Under the pieces are notes generated by a model. The model saw nothing but the letters and a program-made list of their open reading frames with translations. It had not been told where the DNA came from and searched no databases. A DNA stretch of 64,000 nt from Candidatus Kuenenia stuttgartensis (GTDB lineage: Bacteria > Planctomycetota > Planctomycetia > Isosphaerales > Isosphaeraceae): NCBI GenBank assembly GCA_945865635.1, contig CAMBEP010000013.1:31246-95245 (forward strand), read 5' to 3'. Position numbers and translations under genes: made by a program. Shown here piece by piece: positions 1 through 8,863 of this stretch (positions within the stretch are counted from its first letter, which is position 1; every line of letters starts with the position of its first letter).

Positions 1-1
1 G

Positions 2-799
2 GTTTTGAATTATGTTGGGCAGGGTGGTTTTGTGGGAGAGATCGGCCTGCTGGCCGGTCTGCCCGAACTGAGCGATTTAGGCGTTTCACCTGTGAGAAAT
101 GCAACCTGCACCGCGCTGGATCACGTCGAACTGGTTCGTATCAGCTCGGAAGATTTTCGCGAGATGATCTCAAAATATCCCGAAATTCGTTCCTCATTGA
201 TTGAGGAAGCTAGAAAACGGCTTTTCGACAATAGTAAGATCCTGAAAGAACTCTCCTCGAAAACGCTCGACACTTTTCTGGAGCAAGGCCTACAGGAGGC
301 GCAAAGCCTCTTGGTTTTAGATCTTACAAAATGCACGCGGTGTGATGAATGTACGAAGGCCTGTGCCGACACGCACGGCGGAGTGACCCGATTGATTCGC
401 GAAGGGCTTAGATTCGACAATTTTCTGGTTGCAAGTTCGTGCCGGTCGTGTCTCGATCCCTATTGCATTGTCGGATGCCCCGTGGGCTCGATCAGACGCC
501 GGGACTCACGTGAAATCGTGATTGAAGACTGGTGTATCGGTTGCGGTCTGTGTTCGCAGAATTGCCCTTATGGCAATATCAACATGGTCGAAATTCCGAC
601 AGAAACGGGGACAGGCCGGAAAGCTCAGTCGCCGACATCAGCCAAGGCAACCACATGCGACCTCTGCCAATCGCTTGGAGCAGGAACCGAACCATCCTGC
701 GTCTATGCCTGCCCGCATGATGCCGCTCACCGGATGAGCGGAATCGACCTTCTCTCGATTGTAAAAAACAAATCGCGAATTGCAGAATTCACATTGTAA
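2..799 (+). CDS. Cyclic-nucleotide-binding / four [4Fe-4S] ferredoxin fusion protein (5' partial)
   Basis: The reading frame is open at the left edge, so the N-terminus is missing. The first ~65 visible residues are the end of a CRP/FNR-type cyclic-nucleotide-binding domain: a GEIGLL turn, an insertion, then PVRNAT, which resembles the phosphate-binding cassette with its arginine. After a helical linker come four DmsB/NrfC-like cluster motifs: CTRCDECTKAC, CRSCLDPYCIVGCP, CIGCGLCSQNCP, and a CDLC pair completed by SCVYACP. That makes 16 cysteines, enough for four [4Fe-4S] clusters. Such subunits pass electrons between a quinol-linked membrane partner and a redox enzyme. No helix-turn-helix is visible, so direct DNA binding is unlikely in the visible part. 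The joining of a ligand-sensing domain to an electron wire, with a nucleotide cyclase 8 kb downstream, suggests allosteric control of electron flow; that role is inference. Confidence 0.85.
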   Translation, partial: VLNYVGQGGFVGEIGLLAGLPELSDLGVSPVRNATCTALDHVELVRISSEDFREMISKYPEIRSSLIEEARKRLFDNSKILKELSSKTLDTFLEQGLQEAQSLLVLDLTKCTRCDECTKACADTHGGVTRLIREGLRFDNFLVASSCRSCLDPYCIVGCPVGSIRRRDSREIVIEDWCIGCGLCSQNCPYGNINMVEIPTETGTGRKAQSPTSAKATTCDLCQSLGAGTEPSCVYACPHDAAHRMSGIDLLSIVKNKSRIAEFTL

Positions 800-938
800 T
801 CAGCCATATAACCTTAAAAGAACGATTGCATTTGCAACCTTGTTACGAAAGAATTGTATTTCAAAGAGGTTTTGATTGCGAACATTTAGCTGCTCGGGAA
901 TCAGTATAAGATTTACCGGTTTTAATTCATAAAAAGGT

Positions 939-1409
939 CTATCTGGAACGCTTTCTTGGCTGAAGATTCCCTGAAATGGCTTTTTCACCGGTTCCTTTAT
1001 CGGTCGCATAGGATCCTGTTGAACCTTGGGATTTTCGGCCATGACCAAATCCAAGCCAAGTGCTTCTGGGGAGCCATGAAGTGCCAGTGGAATCCCAGCC
1101 CCAGGTGCCTTCGTCAAGCGATGGGCCATGCCCTTGACCAAATGCCATTCCACCGCCAACCGGATAACCCTTGACCGACCCTGGTTTTGGCAATGCAGCT
1201 CTGGGCGAAATTTGGTCGGAATGACCAGCACGCTGCATGGTGTGTGGAATCTGCTGCAGCCTGCGTGGTTTATATGTGGTCCATTCATAAACCTTTTGAA
1301 AAAGTTTAGGGTGCAAGTTGACTTCCTCCTCAGAATTCGAAGTGGAGGTCAGCCCAAAAACGGCAACTAGGCAAGCCATTTTGCAAATCGATGAATTTGA
1401 GAATCGCAT
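939..1409 (-). CDS. Small secreted protein of unknown function
   Basis: A 156-residue protein. Residues 1-27 look like an export signal (positive start, hydrophobic LVAVFGLT, then small residues). The middle contains GYPVGGG, then DEGTWGWDSTG and GRKSQGSTGSY, glycine- and tryptophan-rich stretches resembling small secreted planctomycete proteins I recall but cannot name. The C-terminus is basic. The gene starts 6 bp after the stop of the haem-binding gene upstream on the same strand, so the two are probably co-transcribed. No catalytic motif is visible. An overlapping frame on the same strand (800-1288) is open too, but lacks a signal and these motifs. Confidence 0.55.
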   Translation of the reverse strand: MRFSNSSICKMACLVAVFGLTSTSNSEEEVNLHPKLFQKVYEWTTYKPRRLQQIPHTMQRAGHSDQISPRAALPKPGSVKGYPVGGGMAFGQGHGPSLDEGTWGWDSTGTSWLPRSTWLGFGHGRKSQGSTGSYATDKGTGEKAISGNLQPRKRSR

Positions 1410-1415
1410 TTAAGA

Positions 1416-3746
1416 TTATGTCCGTGGGATAGGATAATAGCGGGTTGGGATGCCGCGAAAAGCTGTATTTGAGCGTGTTGGTAAAGTAATATTCTGAGGG
1501 CCCTGAATTTTCTTGAGTGGATCAATCAGCGGCTGGCGATTGAATTTCATGTAAGGAATGCGCACTCCGCGCACGCTGAACTGATCTGCTCTTGGAGCCT
1601 GTTTGACCAGCGATTGATAGCCCACTGCGCCTGTATAAGTCACAACATCGTCTTGATCCACTCCATCTCCACTAATCCCAAATCCGCCTGCCAAACGGGT
1701 TGTTCCAAGAGCTGGATTGGTCGAATAAAGTGGCTGCGAACCGGGAAAGAATATCACTCCATTCTGATTTGCAATATCCGACTTGTCCTGAAAATTCTTG
1801 GACGGATAAAATGCCGCAACGGCCTGGACGTTGTCATAGGCCGATGCAGCCAGTGGTGCCCCCTGATTCTTGCCATTGCGTGCAGTGTTTGGGCTATTCA
1901 GGATAGAGAATGGTCCTGACTGATATGTATTGATCCCCTCAGGAAAAAACGGCAGGGCCAAATAACGAAACGATCTGTTTGTGAAACCAACCCCTTTGGG
2001 AATCCCTTTGATTTGATCAGAGGGTTGTATTTCATTAGGGTTGGCATAATATGCCACGTTTCTGGCCTTGGCTACGGCGACATCAATAGAAAAAAATGTG
2101 GAGTCGGGCATTCGATAAATACCCAAAACATTGCCTTTATTGTCGCTTGCCGCAATTGTCATTTTCGCAGTGCTGCTCAACGGGAGGCGAATGGCAGAAC
2201 GCGTGATATTCGCCTGGGTAATGGAACGATCGACCAGATTGACGACATCAGAAGCCTTTAAATCGCCTGCACCTGCGGCGGCATCTACCGGCTTGGCCAA
2301 CCAGCCTCCAGCAAGCGGCTGGCCTGCAAGAATGGTACCACCTTGCTTGTTTACGATTGCATTATCGCCATTAATTGCACCCAGTGGGAGCCTTGCACCT
2401 TCATTCAATAAATTCTCGGTTCCCAATAAGCCTTGGCCGCCAAAAAGTGGCAGGGTAATTCCCACGAGATCGATTCGGCCTGAGGGGAGTCCGAATATTG
2501 ACGACGAATTTGGCTTCTTTTCTGTTGTTCCAGGCAAGGCGGGAGCATCACCCACAGGGCCCGCAGTGGCGAGATTTTCAGATGGGATTCCGCCGACCGC
2601 AACAAATGCAATATACTCTGCTTCAAGCGATCGGTCTGGCTTTTGAGGATCAAAAAATCCTGCGTCGTTTAAATACGAATTCTCCTCGGTAGCCATTCCA
2701 GTCTTTCCAGGAAAAAAGACCCCGATTCCGCCCACAATTGTGTTGTTCTTATAAATGGGAATTCCGCCTGGCAGAGTTGCAATTCCACGCGACTGGGCGT
2801 CGGGAAAAGTTCCTGTCACTGAGCCCCAGGAATCGGGGGCATTGACATACAATTTGGCCTTGTTTGGGTCCATTGTCGTCGGAATTGGTTGCGGAGGATT
2901 CATTCGTCCATTGTCAACCAATCTGCCAATATCAATAAATTGACCATTCTGGTTTTTAAGCAAAGGAATTTGCGAATCGGGCACATTGAAGCGATTGGGC
3001 AATGCGATATCGTCGGCTGTGCCCCGTATGGAATCGGCTCCGGCATGAATGGTGCTGTCGCGATTTGTATATTCGATGGCAAAGAGGTCGACTTGCGGCG
3101 TGTAGGGGATGTTTGGTGGGAAGTGCCCCTTGGCACCAATGGGAGCCACAAAACCTGGCCCAAATAAAGGTGAATCTGAGGCTGTGCCGTCGGGAGTGGA
3201 TTTGACAACCCGCTCTGTCATCGTCGTCTGACTGATGAACTGCACCGTTCTGCTTGTGAGTGGAGCCTGATTATTGCCAAAAAAGGCCCCAGTGCGGGCC
3301 TCGGCCACTGCTCCGTCAATTGCAAATGTTTTGATCGCATTATTGGAAGAGATTTCGCTGGAAAGGCCCGATTCCATGCGTACACCCAAAATGTTGCCCC
3401 CACGGTCAACAATTACGATAATGGCGTCCTGCGATGAGGATACGGCTGATGCGCGATCTAGAATCGTTGCGACATCGGATACGCTCAGAGTCTGGTTGAC
3501 AAGGTTTGCGGAAAGTTTTGTTAATTCTGTGTCAGAAAGTGTCAAATCCGTCGGGGCAGGATTAATAATCTGGCCTTTGGAAAGGCCCAAAGCCTGATCC
3601 CGCTTGACCGCTTGTGAATTGACCTGCTGCTGGCTGCTGCCAGATACGACCACTGGAGTGATCGAAGCAAGCAATTGCCTGGCCTCCAGGCTCTGAAGGC
3701 CTGATGTCAGGGGGAACAACGTTTTGTTTCGCGCACCTGAATTCAT
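1416..3746 (-). CDS. Tandem GlcG/HbpS-type haem-binding surface protein with LEPR-XLL-like motif
   Basis: A 776-residue protein. Near the N-terminus (about residues 20-28) is LEARQLLAS, close to the LEPR-XLL motif found at the start of many exported planctomycete proteins. Two GlcG/HbpS-like (DUF336) units follow. The first begins near residue 90 (SVSDVATILDRA, then IVIVDRGGNILGV) and closes near 350 with GGIPIYKNNTIVGGIGV. The second begins near residue 500 (ASDVVNLVDRS, AASDNKGNVLGIYRM) and ends near 700 (RLAGGFGISGDGVDQDD). Both are expanded relative to the usual ~140-residue domain. Family members bind haem or are found near oxidoreductases. It diverges from the porin/cytochrome genes across a 285-bp spacer. 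A role in haem handling or redox sensing at the cell surface fits the neighbourhood but is inferred. Confidence 0.8.
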   Translation of the reverse strand: MNSGARNKTLFPLTSGLQSLEARQLLASITPVVVSGSSQQQVNSQAVKRDQALGLSKGQIINPAPTDLTLSDTELTKLSANLVNQTLSVSDVATILDRASAVSSSQDAIIVIVDRGGNILGVRMESGLSSEISSNNAIKTFAIDGAVAEARTGAFFGNNQAPLTSRTVQFISQTTMTERVVKSTPDGTASDSPLFGPGFVAPIGAKGHFPPNIPYTPQVDLFAIEYTNRDSTIHAGADSIRGTADDIALPNRFNVPDSQIPLLKNQNGQFIDIGRLVDNGRMNPPQPIPTTMDPNKAKLYVNAPDSWGSVTGTFPDAQSRGIATLPGGIPIYKNNTIVGGIGVFFPGKTGMATEENSYLNDAGFFDPQKPDRSLEAEYIAFVAVGGIPSENLATAGPVGDAPALPGTTEKKPNSSSIFGLPSGRIDLVGITLPLFGGQGLLGTENLLNEGARLPLGAINGDNAIVNKQGGTILAGQPLAGGWLAKPVDAAAGAGDLKASDVVNLVDRSITQANITRSAIRLPLSSTAKMTIAASDNKGNVLGIYRMPDSTFFSIDVAVAKARNVAYYANPNEIQPSDQIKGIPKGVGFTNRSFRYLALPFFPEGINTYQSGPFSILNSPNTARNGKNQGAPLAASAYDNVQAVAAFYPSKNFQDKSDIANQNGVIFFPGSQPLYSTNPALGTTRLAGGFGISGDGVDQDDVVTYTGAVGYQSLVKQAPRADQFSVRGVRIPYMKFNRQPLIDPLKKIQGPQNITLPTRSNTAFRGIPTRYYPIPRT

Positions 3747-4031
3747 CCACGGTTCCTTTAAAGTGACTCTGCAAACCCGATTCGCAACAATTCGTCCAAC
3801 ACAAGCTCAGCCCCCTCACCGCTCTCATCTTATCTATCGGTGTTAGTGACCTGATCCTGCCAATTTATTTCGTATAATCGTGAGAATCCAACTAAACGGT
3901 ATTCACCTAAAAAAGCTCCGGCTTTAAAATTCATTGGGTTTTGATCGCCAAAATCGTTACAGTCGTTACAAATTCTCAAGAACCGATTGGTTTATGACGA
4001 TCCTCTTAGAGAAGGTAAAGTCATCTGACTC
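3747..4031. promoter_or_regulatory. Divergent intergenic region with a consensus -10 hexamer
   Basis: This 285-bp spacer separates the leftward haem-binding gene from the rightward porin/cytochrome genes and must carry promoters for both. A perfect TATAAT lies at 3873-3878 on the + strand, about 153 bp before the porin start, but no convincing -35 box precedes it at 16-18 bp. No other structure was recognised. Confidence 0.3.
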
Positions 4032-6005
4032 ATGACAAATCGTCAGGCTCATTCAGAGAATTGCAGTTACCAAAAGGGGCATACGCTGGCCATCTCAAGG
4101 CGAATCACAAGCCTGATCATGCTTGCCTTGGGCTTTGCCTTGGTGCCTCTGTCGGCGATGGCCCAATTTGAGCCGACCCCCTATCGATCATCTCCCTTGT
4201 CATCAACAGATCCAGAATCGCTTGGTCTGCCCAAATTGCCCTCATTTCTTAATCGCCCGATTCAGGATGATCTTCCGCGGGTAACGCCATTGCGATCTCC
4301 GGATATTGCTGAGAGTTATGAAGAGCCAGTGATGGACCCGCCATTGGGCTATGCGGGACAATCGACGATCATTCCGACCGAGCCCAGAACGAGTGCCGAT
4401 GCGATTGCGGTTCCGGATCGCTGGAGGATTGGCTTTCCAGCATGGGACCGGAGTAAGTCGGGCGGCCAGATTCGCGAGGTGGATTCGCCGTATTCGCTAG
4501 GCCGGTGGTGGGATCCATACAATCAGAATCAGTTCAAGGGCGACTATCCGATTATCGGCCAGAACATTTTTTTGAATGTCATGGCGAAGGCGGATTTAGA
4601 CTTTGAAGGTCGCCAGGCGCCGACCCAGACATCGCCTTTTGAGAGCACATCGAGGCCCTTTTCGTCAAACTTTTATGGCCGGTCGTCAAGTTTTTTCACA
4701 TTGCAATATTACAGCATGGGTTTTGAGCTGTTTCATGGAGATGGTGGTTATCGGCCCGACGATTGGAAGATCAAGATATTGCCGGTCTGGGGGGTGAGCG
4801 ATTTCTCATTCAGCGAACTATCGCAGGTCAGCCCCAATGTGCTTGAGGGAAGCTCGCGATTAAGAACCTATTTCAACCCGATTCAGGAAGGATATGTGGA
4901 ATACCGGCTGGCAGATGTCAGCCCCGACTTTGATTTTATCTCGGTTCGGGTCGGAAATCAGCCATTTAATCAGGACTTTAGAGGGTTCCTGTTTCAGGAC
5001 ACCACTCGTGGCATCCGATTCTTCGGCAATCTTTTTTCAAACAGGGATCAATGGAACCTGGCCTATTTCCGTCAGTGGGAGAAGGATACAAACACGGCCC
5101 TGAACACGTTTAACGACCGGCCGCAGAATCTCTTCTTTGCCAACTATTACCGGCAGGACTTTTTGGTTCCGGGTTATACCATTCAATTTAGTCTTGCCTA
5201 TGACAATGACATTTCAAACACCAAATTCGACAAGAACCGGTTTCTGGTGCGTCCGGACGGGGCAGGAATTTTCCAGAGACACACTGTCAATGCAGCCTAT
5301 TTGGGGTTTGCTGGCGATGGCCATATTGACCGATTCAATTTATCGCATCAGTTTTACTGGGCATTTGGCAACGACAGTCTTAATCCGATAGCGAATCAGC
5401 CCGTGACGATCAATGCCCAGATGGCTGCCATCGAAGCTTCTTACGATCGCGACTGGATTCGATTCAAGAGCTTCTTTTTCTGGTCGTCGGGCGACTCGAA
5501 TGTGAACGACAATAAAGCGACTGGATTTGATACGATTCTGGACGGACCGAATTTTGCAGGTGGCCAGTTCAGCTACTGGAACCGTCAGCAATTGCCACTT
5601 CTTGGTGTAAATCTGGTGCAGCGTCTGTCGCTGGTGCCTGATCTTAGGGCGAGCAAGATTCAGTCTCAGGCCAATTTTGTGAATCCTGGAATCATGATTC
5701 CGGGTATTGGCATGGACATGGATTTGACCCCGAAGCTGCGGCTCATAACCAACTCTCAATTGATCTGGTTTCAAAACACAAGTTCACTCAAGCAGTATTT
5801 GTTTGATGGCAACATCAAGCACTTTATTGGCGGCGATCTAAGTTGTGGGATGGAATACAGGCCACTGCTGAGTGAGAACATTACATTTGTGGGTGGAGTT
5901 TCGATGCTCGTGCCTGGCGATGGATTCCAGTCGATTTTTGCGAATTTTGGTTCGGCGGCAAGTTCGATGGTGGCTGGATTTGCGAATCTTGTCATGGCAT
6001 ATTAA
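4032..6005 (+). CDS. Predicted outer-membrane beta-barrel (porin-like) protein
   Basis: A 657-residue protein with a signal peptide (hydrophobic LIMLALGFALVPLSAMAQ near residues 28-45). A proline-rich, probably periplasmic segment follows to about residue 140. The rest alternates polar and aromatic/hydrophobic residues in the way of transmembrane beta-strands (FFTLQYYSMGFELFHG, FANYYRQDFLVPGYTIQFSL, INAQMAAIEASYDR), and the chain ends in an aromatic residue (Y). I recall similar barrels in planctomycetes but know no named function. It opens a run of rightward genes that continues with a b-type and two multihaem c-type cytochromes, the arrangement of a porin-cytochrome conduit, in which the barrel sheaths a multihaem wire across the outer membrane. 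A plain solute porin is the alternative. Confidence 0.65.
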   Translation: MTNRQAHSENCSYQKGHTLAISRRITSLIMLALGFALVPLSAMAQFEPTPYRSSPLSSTDPESLGLPKLPSFLNRPIQDDLPRVTPLRSPDIAESYEEPVMDPPLGYAGQSTIIPTEPRTSADAIAVPDRWRIGFPAWDRSKSGGQIREVDSPYSLGRWWDPYNQNQFKGDYPIIGQNIFLNVMAKADLDFEGRQAPTQTSPFESTSRPFSSNFYGRSSSFFTLQYYSMGFELFHGDGGYRPDDWKIKILPVWGVSDFSFSELSQVSPNVLEGSSRLRTYFNPIQEGYVEYRLADVSPDFDFISVRVGNQPFNQDFRGFLFQDTTRGIRFFGNLFSNRDQWNLAYFRQWEKDTNTALNTFNDRPQNLFFANYYRQDFLVPGYTIQFSLAYDNDISNTKFDKNRFLVRPDGAGIFQRHTVNAAYLGFAGDGHIDRFNLSHQFYWAFGNDSLNPIANQPVTINAQMAAIEASYDRDWIRFKSFFFWSSGDSNVNDNKATGFDTILDGPNFAGGQFSYWNRQQLPLLGVNLVQRLSLVPDLRASKIQSQANFVNPGIMIPGIGMDMDLTPKLRLITNSQLIWFQNTSSLKQYLFDGNIKHFIGGDLSCGMEYRPLLSENITFVGGVSMLVPGDGFQSIFANFGSAASSMVAGFANLVMAY

Positions 6006-6126
6006 AATTGCATCGCGATCGGCACTGGTGTAGAATCATGATCGATCAACAGCATCTTAAGACGAGTCATCAAGCCGTATCTGTTCTGAGCCCGATCTTG
6101 CCATCCAATGAACGTCAGGGAAAACC

Positions 6127-7092
6127 ATGCTGATTTGGAGAGACAGAAACTTTGAAGTGCACCGCAACTGGGCATATACGGTCGTTTTATGGACGATTTT
6201 ATTTAGCGCATGGTTTCTGATTGGATTTTTTAAGATGGGGAGGTGGCCATCAGGTGGTAGTACGGCTGGCCTGACAGCGGGAGTCATTGCGGGGCTGATC
6301 ATGGTCTTTGAGATGTTTTTATGGCCCAGAAAAACGATTTTTCGTGCATGGCGAATTGGCAGGACAAAATATTGGCTTAAAGCTCATATTTGGCTTGGGA
6401 TTCTCTCTCTGCCATTGGCAATGTTGCATGGTGGGTTTCATTTTGGTTTGAAGGCATCTCCACTGGCAGGAATTTTGAGTTGGCTGACACTTTTCGTCGT
6501 TGTGAGTGGATTAGCGGGCTTGTATATCCAGAACCTGATCCCGAGGATCATGCTGGAATCGCTGCCTGGCGAGACGATTGTAAACCAGATTCCCGAAGTG
6601 CTTGAATCCTATCTCCGGGAAGCCGACCAGATGATTCGCGAGACATGTGGCCTTGCTGAAACTGATCAGCAACGGCAGGAGAATGGCCCCGATATTTCGA
6701 TTTCGTCGTCAATCAAAACCACTGGGGCGATTAGTGGCCGCATGGTCCATTTGCATACGACCTATCCTTATATTCAAGGCTGTGACGATTTGCTGGATTT
6801 CTGGAGGAACGAAATCGAGCCGTTCCTGAAACCTGGCAAGATGAAGCCAACCGGGCTTGGCAACAGTCGGGGTTCCGAATTTTTATTCCAGTCGATTTCG
6901 GATCGATTGCCAGTCGCGTCCAAACCGGTGGTGGAACGACTGAGTCTGATATGTAACCAGAGGCGTCAGTTTGACCGACAGGAGCGATTGCATTTCTGGC
7001 TTCATTCCTGGCTGGTGGGTCATGTGGCATTATCCGTAACATTAATGGTGGCACTGTTCCTGCACGTGGTGCTTGCCATAGAGTTCCCCTGA
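6127..7092 (+). CDS. Membrane cytochrome with bis-haem b histidine pattern
   Basis: A 321-residue protein with about five membrane helices: residues 17-36, 47-66, 86-104, 112-135 and 295-317. Two helices each carry a histidine pair spaced 14 residues apart, H87/H101 and H299/H313. This is the arrangement that holds two stacked b haems in ferric-reductase/NOX-like and related cytochromes; H105, H289 and H293 are also near the membrane faces. A soluble stretch of ~150 residues lies between helices 4 and 5. No flavin- or NAD-binding domain is present, so it probably takes electrons from quinol or another carrier. The next gene, a membrane-anchored decahaem cytochrome, starts 39 bp downstream, which suggests the two form one complex. 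Family assignment beyond membrane b cytochrome is uncertain. Confidence 0.7.
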   Translation: MLIWRDRNFEVHRNWAYTVVLWTILFSAWFLIGFFKMGRWPSGGSTAGLTAGVIAGLIMVFEMFLWPRKTIFRAWRIGRTKYWLKAHIWLGILSLPLAMLHGGFHFGLKASPLAGILSWLTLFVVVSGLAGLYIQNLIPRIMLESLPGETIVNQIPEVLESYLREADQMIRETCGLAETDQQRQENGPDISISSSIKTTGAISGRMVHLHTTYPYIQGCDDLLDFWRNEIEPFLKPGKMKPTGLGNSRGSEFLFQSISDRLPVASKPVVERLSLICNQRRQFDRQERLHFWLHSWLVGHVALSVTLMVALFLHVVLAIEFP

Positions 7093-7131
7093 CCGGGCCA
7101 ACCGATTCCTTTTGAGAGGCGGGAAATTGCA

Positions 7132-8661
7132 ATGTCCATGGATCAGATCCCTGAGAAGGCCAAAACGCGTGCATCACGTATCGCTTTTTCGTATTACAAT
7201 CGACCCGACAGATTTTATCGGTCACGCAAATGGTTTGCAATTGCGTCGACCCTGATTGCAACTGGGATTCTGGGAACAGCATGGATCCTGTTCAAGCCTG
7301 AAGATACAAGTTCGCGAAATTTCCGATTTACAAGCCTTGCATCGCCCGGGCCGGTGGCTCGGCCGCATGCCCTTTGGGAGAGCCGGTGCGAGGTCTGTCA
7401 TAAGGCGGCCGAAGGATTGAATCCGGAGCGGACATCGCCGATTTTTCATTCTGTGGTTACTCAGGATGCGCGATGTCTTGATTGCCATCGCAATGCGCCT
7501 CATCATTTGAATTCAAAACCGGATAAATCACCGGCGTGCGCTACGTGTCATGAGGATCATCAGGGACGCTCGATGGATTTAACTGATGTCGGCAACCAGC
7601 ACTGCACGAAATGTCACACCAATTTGAAAGATTCGCTTGTCCAGGATTCAGAGACCGGGAGAAGTGCTATTGCTGGTTTTGGTCCGAAATCACATCCTGA
7701 ATTCCGATTACATTTGAGCGATCAGTTGCCTGAGAATATCAAGTTCAATCATGCATTGCATTTGTCGCCAGGCCAGAATCCTGCTCCTGATGGGTTGGCC
7801 CTGATTCGTTTTAAAGACTTACCAGAAAAAGATCGGCTGCGTTATGGGCTCAAAGGGCCTGAAGATCTTGAAACGGTGGTCAAATTGCAATGCAATTCCT
7901 GCCATGTTCAGACTCTGACGGATTCATTGGGAGGTTCGCTCGGGGTGGCGCCGACGGGTCAGTTGCGTAACCCATTGTCTGTAAGGTTTGAGCGTGATTG
8001 TGCGGCGTGTCATCCGCAAAGTTTTGGAGTATCGGGAGGGCGAACTTTGGCAGTTCGTCACGGCCTTCAGATTCCTGAGCTTCTGGAAGAATTGCGAGCT
8101 TTGTATTTGAAAGAGTATTTTAAGGATAATCCGGCCATTCTGGATCGAAAGCTATCGGATTCCGGGATTCCGGGAAAGCCTCAGAAGCTGGCCGACCCGA
8201 CAGTGGGCAAGGCGATTGCGGAAAGTGTCGAAAAAGGGGCAGAATTATTACTTGGAAAGTCGTGGAGGGAACTTGGTCCGAGAGGTCGACGCGGGTGTGT
8301 GGAATGTCATGAATTTCAGGAGTCAGGATTGGCTGGAAATTTCAAGGTGCAGCCGGTTTTGGCAACTCGCTCAAAATTGATTGGTGCAAGATTTGATCAT
8401 GGCCGGCACACGATGATGGATTGTCGGGCGTGTCATGATGCGGAAGGATCCAGAAATGCAATGGATCAGCTCATCCCCAAGGTTCAGAATTGTTTTGGAT
8501 GCCATGGGGAAAGTGGTTTAAGCCGACATGCGTCGGCGAGTGCAGGATCGTCGTGCGTGACGTGTCATGGTTATCATCAAAAAGGCAAAGGGGCTGATGC
8601 AGAATTAAACTCAGCCCGCCCTGCCCTGCCGAGCCAATTTCGCTCGATTCTTGAACCATGA
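7132..8661 (+). CDS. Membrane-anchored decahaem cytochrome c
   Basis: A 509-residue protein with one N-terminal membrane anchor (about residues 31-53) and ten CXXCH c-haem motifs: CEVCH, CLDCH, CATCH, CTKCH, CNSCH, CAACH, CVECH, CRACH, CFGCH and CVTCH. Spacing is uneven, with four near the anchor, two in the middle and four at the C-terminus. Several extra histidines (APHH, HEDHQG, GYHQK) could be distal ligands. The layout matches periplasmic electron-relay cytochromes that take electrons from the inner membrane. It follows the b-type cytochrome by 39 bp, so quinol to b haems to this c-haem wire is a plausible path. No terminal-reductase signature (such as the CXXCK of NrfA) is visible. Confidence 0.9.
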   Translation: MSMDQIPEKAKTRASRIAFSYYNRPDRFYRSRKWFAIASTLIATGILGTAWILFKPEDTSSRNFRFTSLASPGPVARPHALWESRCEVCHKAAEGLNPERTSPIFHSVVTQDARCLDCHRNAPHHLNSKPDKSPACATCHEDHQGRSMDLTDVGNQHCTKCHTNLKDSLVQDSETGRSAIAGFGPKSHPEFRLHLSDQLPENIKFNHALHLSPGQNPAPDGLALIRFKDLPEKDRLRYGLKGPEDLETVVKLQCNSCHVQTLTDSLGGSLGVAPTGQLRNPLSVRFERDCAACHPQSFGVSGGRTLAVRHGLQIPELLEELRALYLKEYFKDNPAILDRKLSDSGIPGKPQKLADPTVGKAIAESVEKGAELLLGKSWRELGPRGRRGCVECHEFQESGLAGNFKVQPVLATRSKLIGARFDHGRHTMMDCRACHDAEGSRNAMDQLIPKVQNCFGCHGESGLSRHASASAGSSCVTCHGYHQKGKGADAELNSARPALPSQFRSILEP

Positions 8662-8726
8662 CAGAATCGGAACAACAGATTCCAGCGTAATTTGCGGCAA
8701 CCCTCAAGATTCTTGAAGCCGATTGA

Positions 8727-8755
8727 TTGCATTGTGCGGAATTTGTTCGTACAAT
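8727..8755 (+). promoter_or_regulatory. Candidate sigma70-type promoter upstream of the cyclase gene
   Basis: TTGCAT at 8727-8732 and TACAAT at 8750-8755 are separated by exactly 17 bp, in the 202-bp gap between the decahaem gene and the cyclase gene. The -10 box matches consensus at five of six positions; the -35 is weaker. It would give a leader of about 100 nt. If real, the cyclase can be transcribed separately from the cytochromes. Confidence 0.35.
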
Positions 8756-8863
8756 TAATGGGCATACGAATGATGTGCCGCGAATGTGAAGGTTGACAAG
8801 GCGGGTGCTCCCGTGTCGTGATCCATTTTTGGAATTCAAGCATTTTGAGAGGGTTGGGGAGCA

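Noticed and set aside
800..1288. Leftward frame of 162 codons overlapping the small secreted gene
   Set aside because: No signal peptide, no coherent motif and no ribosome-binding site; the overlapping frame 939-1409 has a plausible signal and is closely spaced after the upstream gene.
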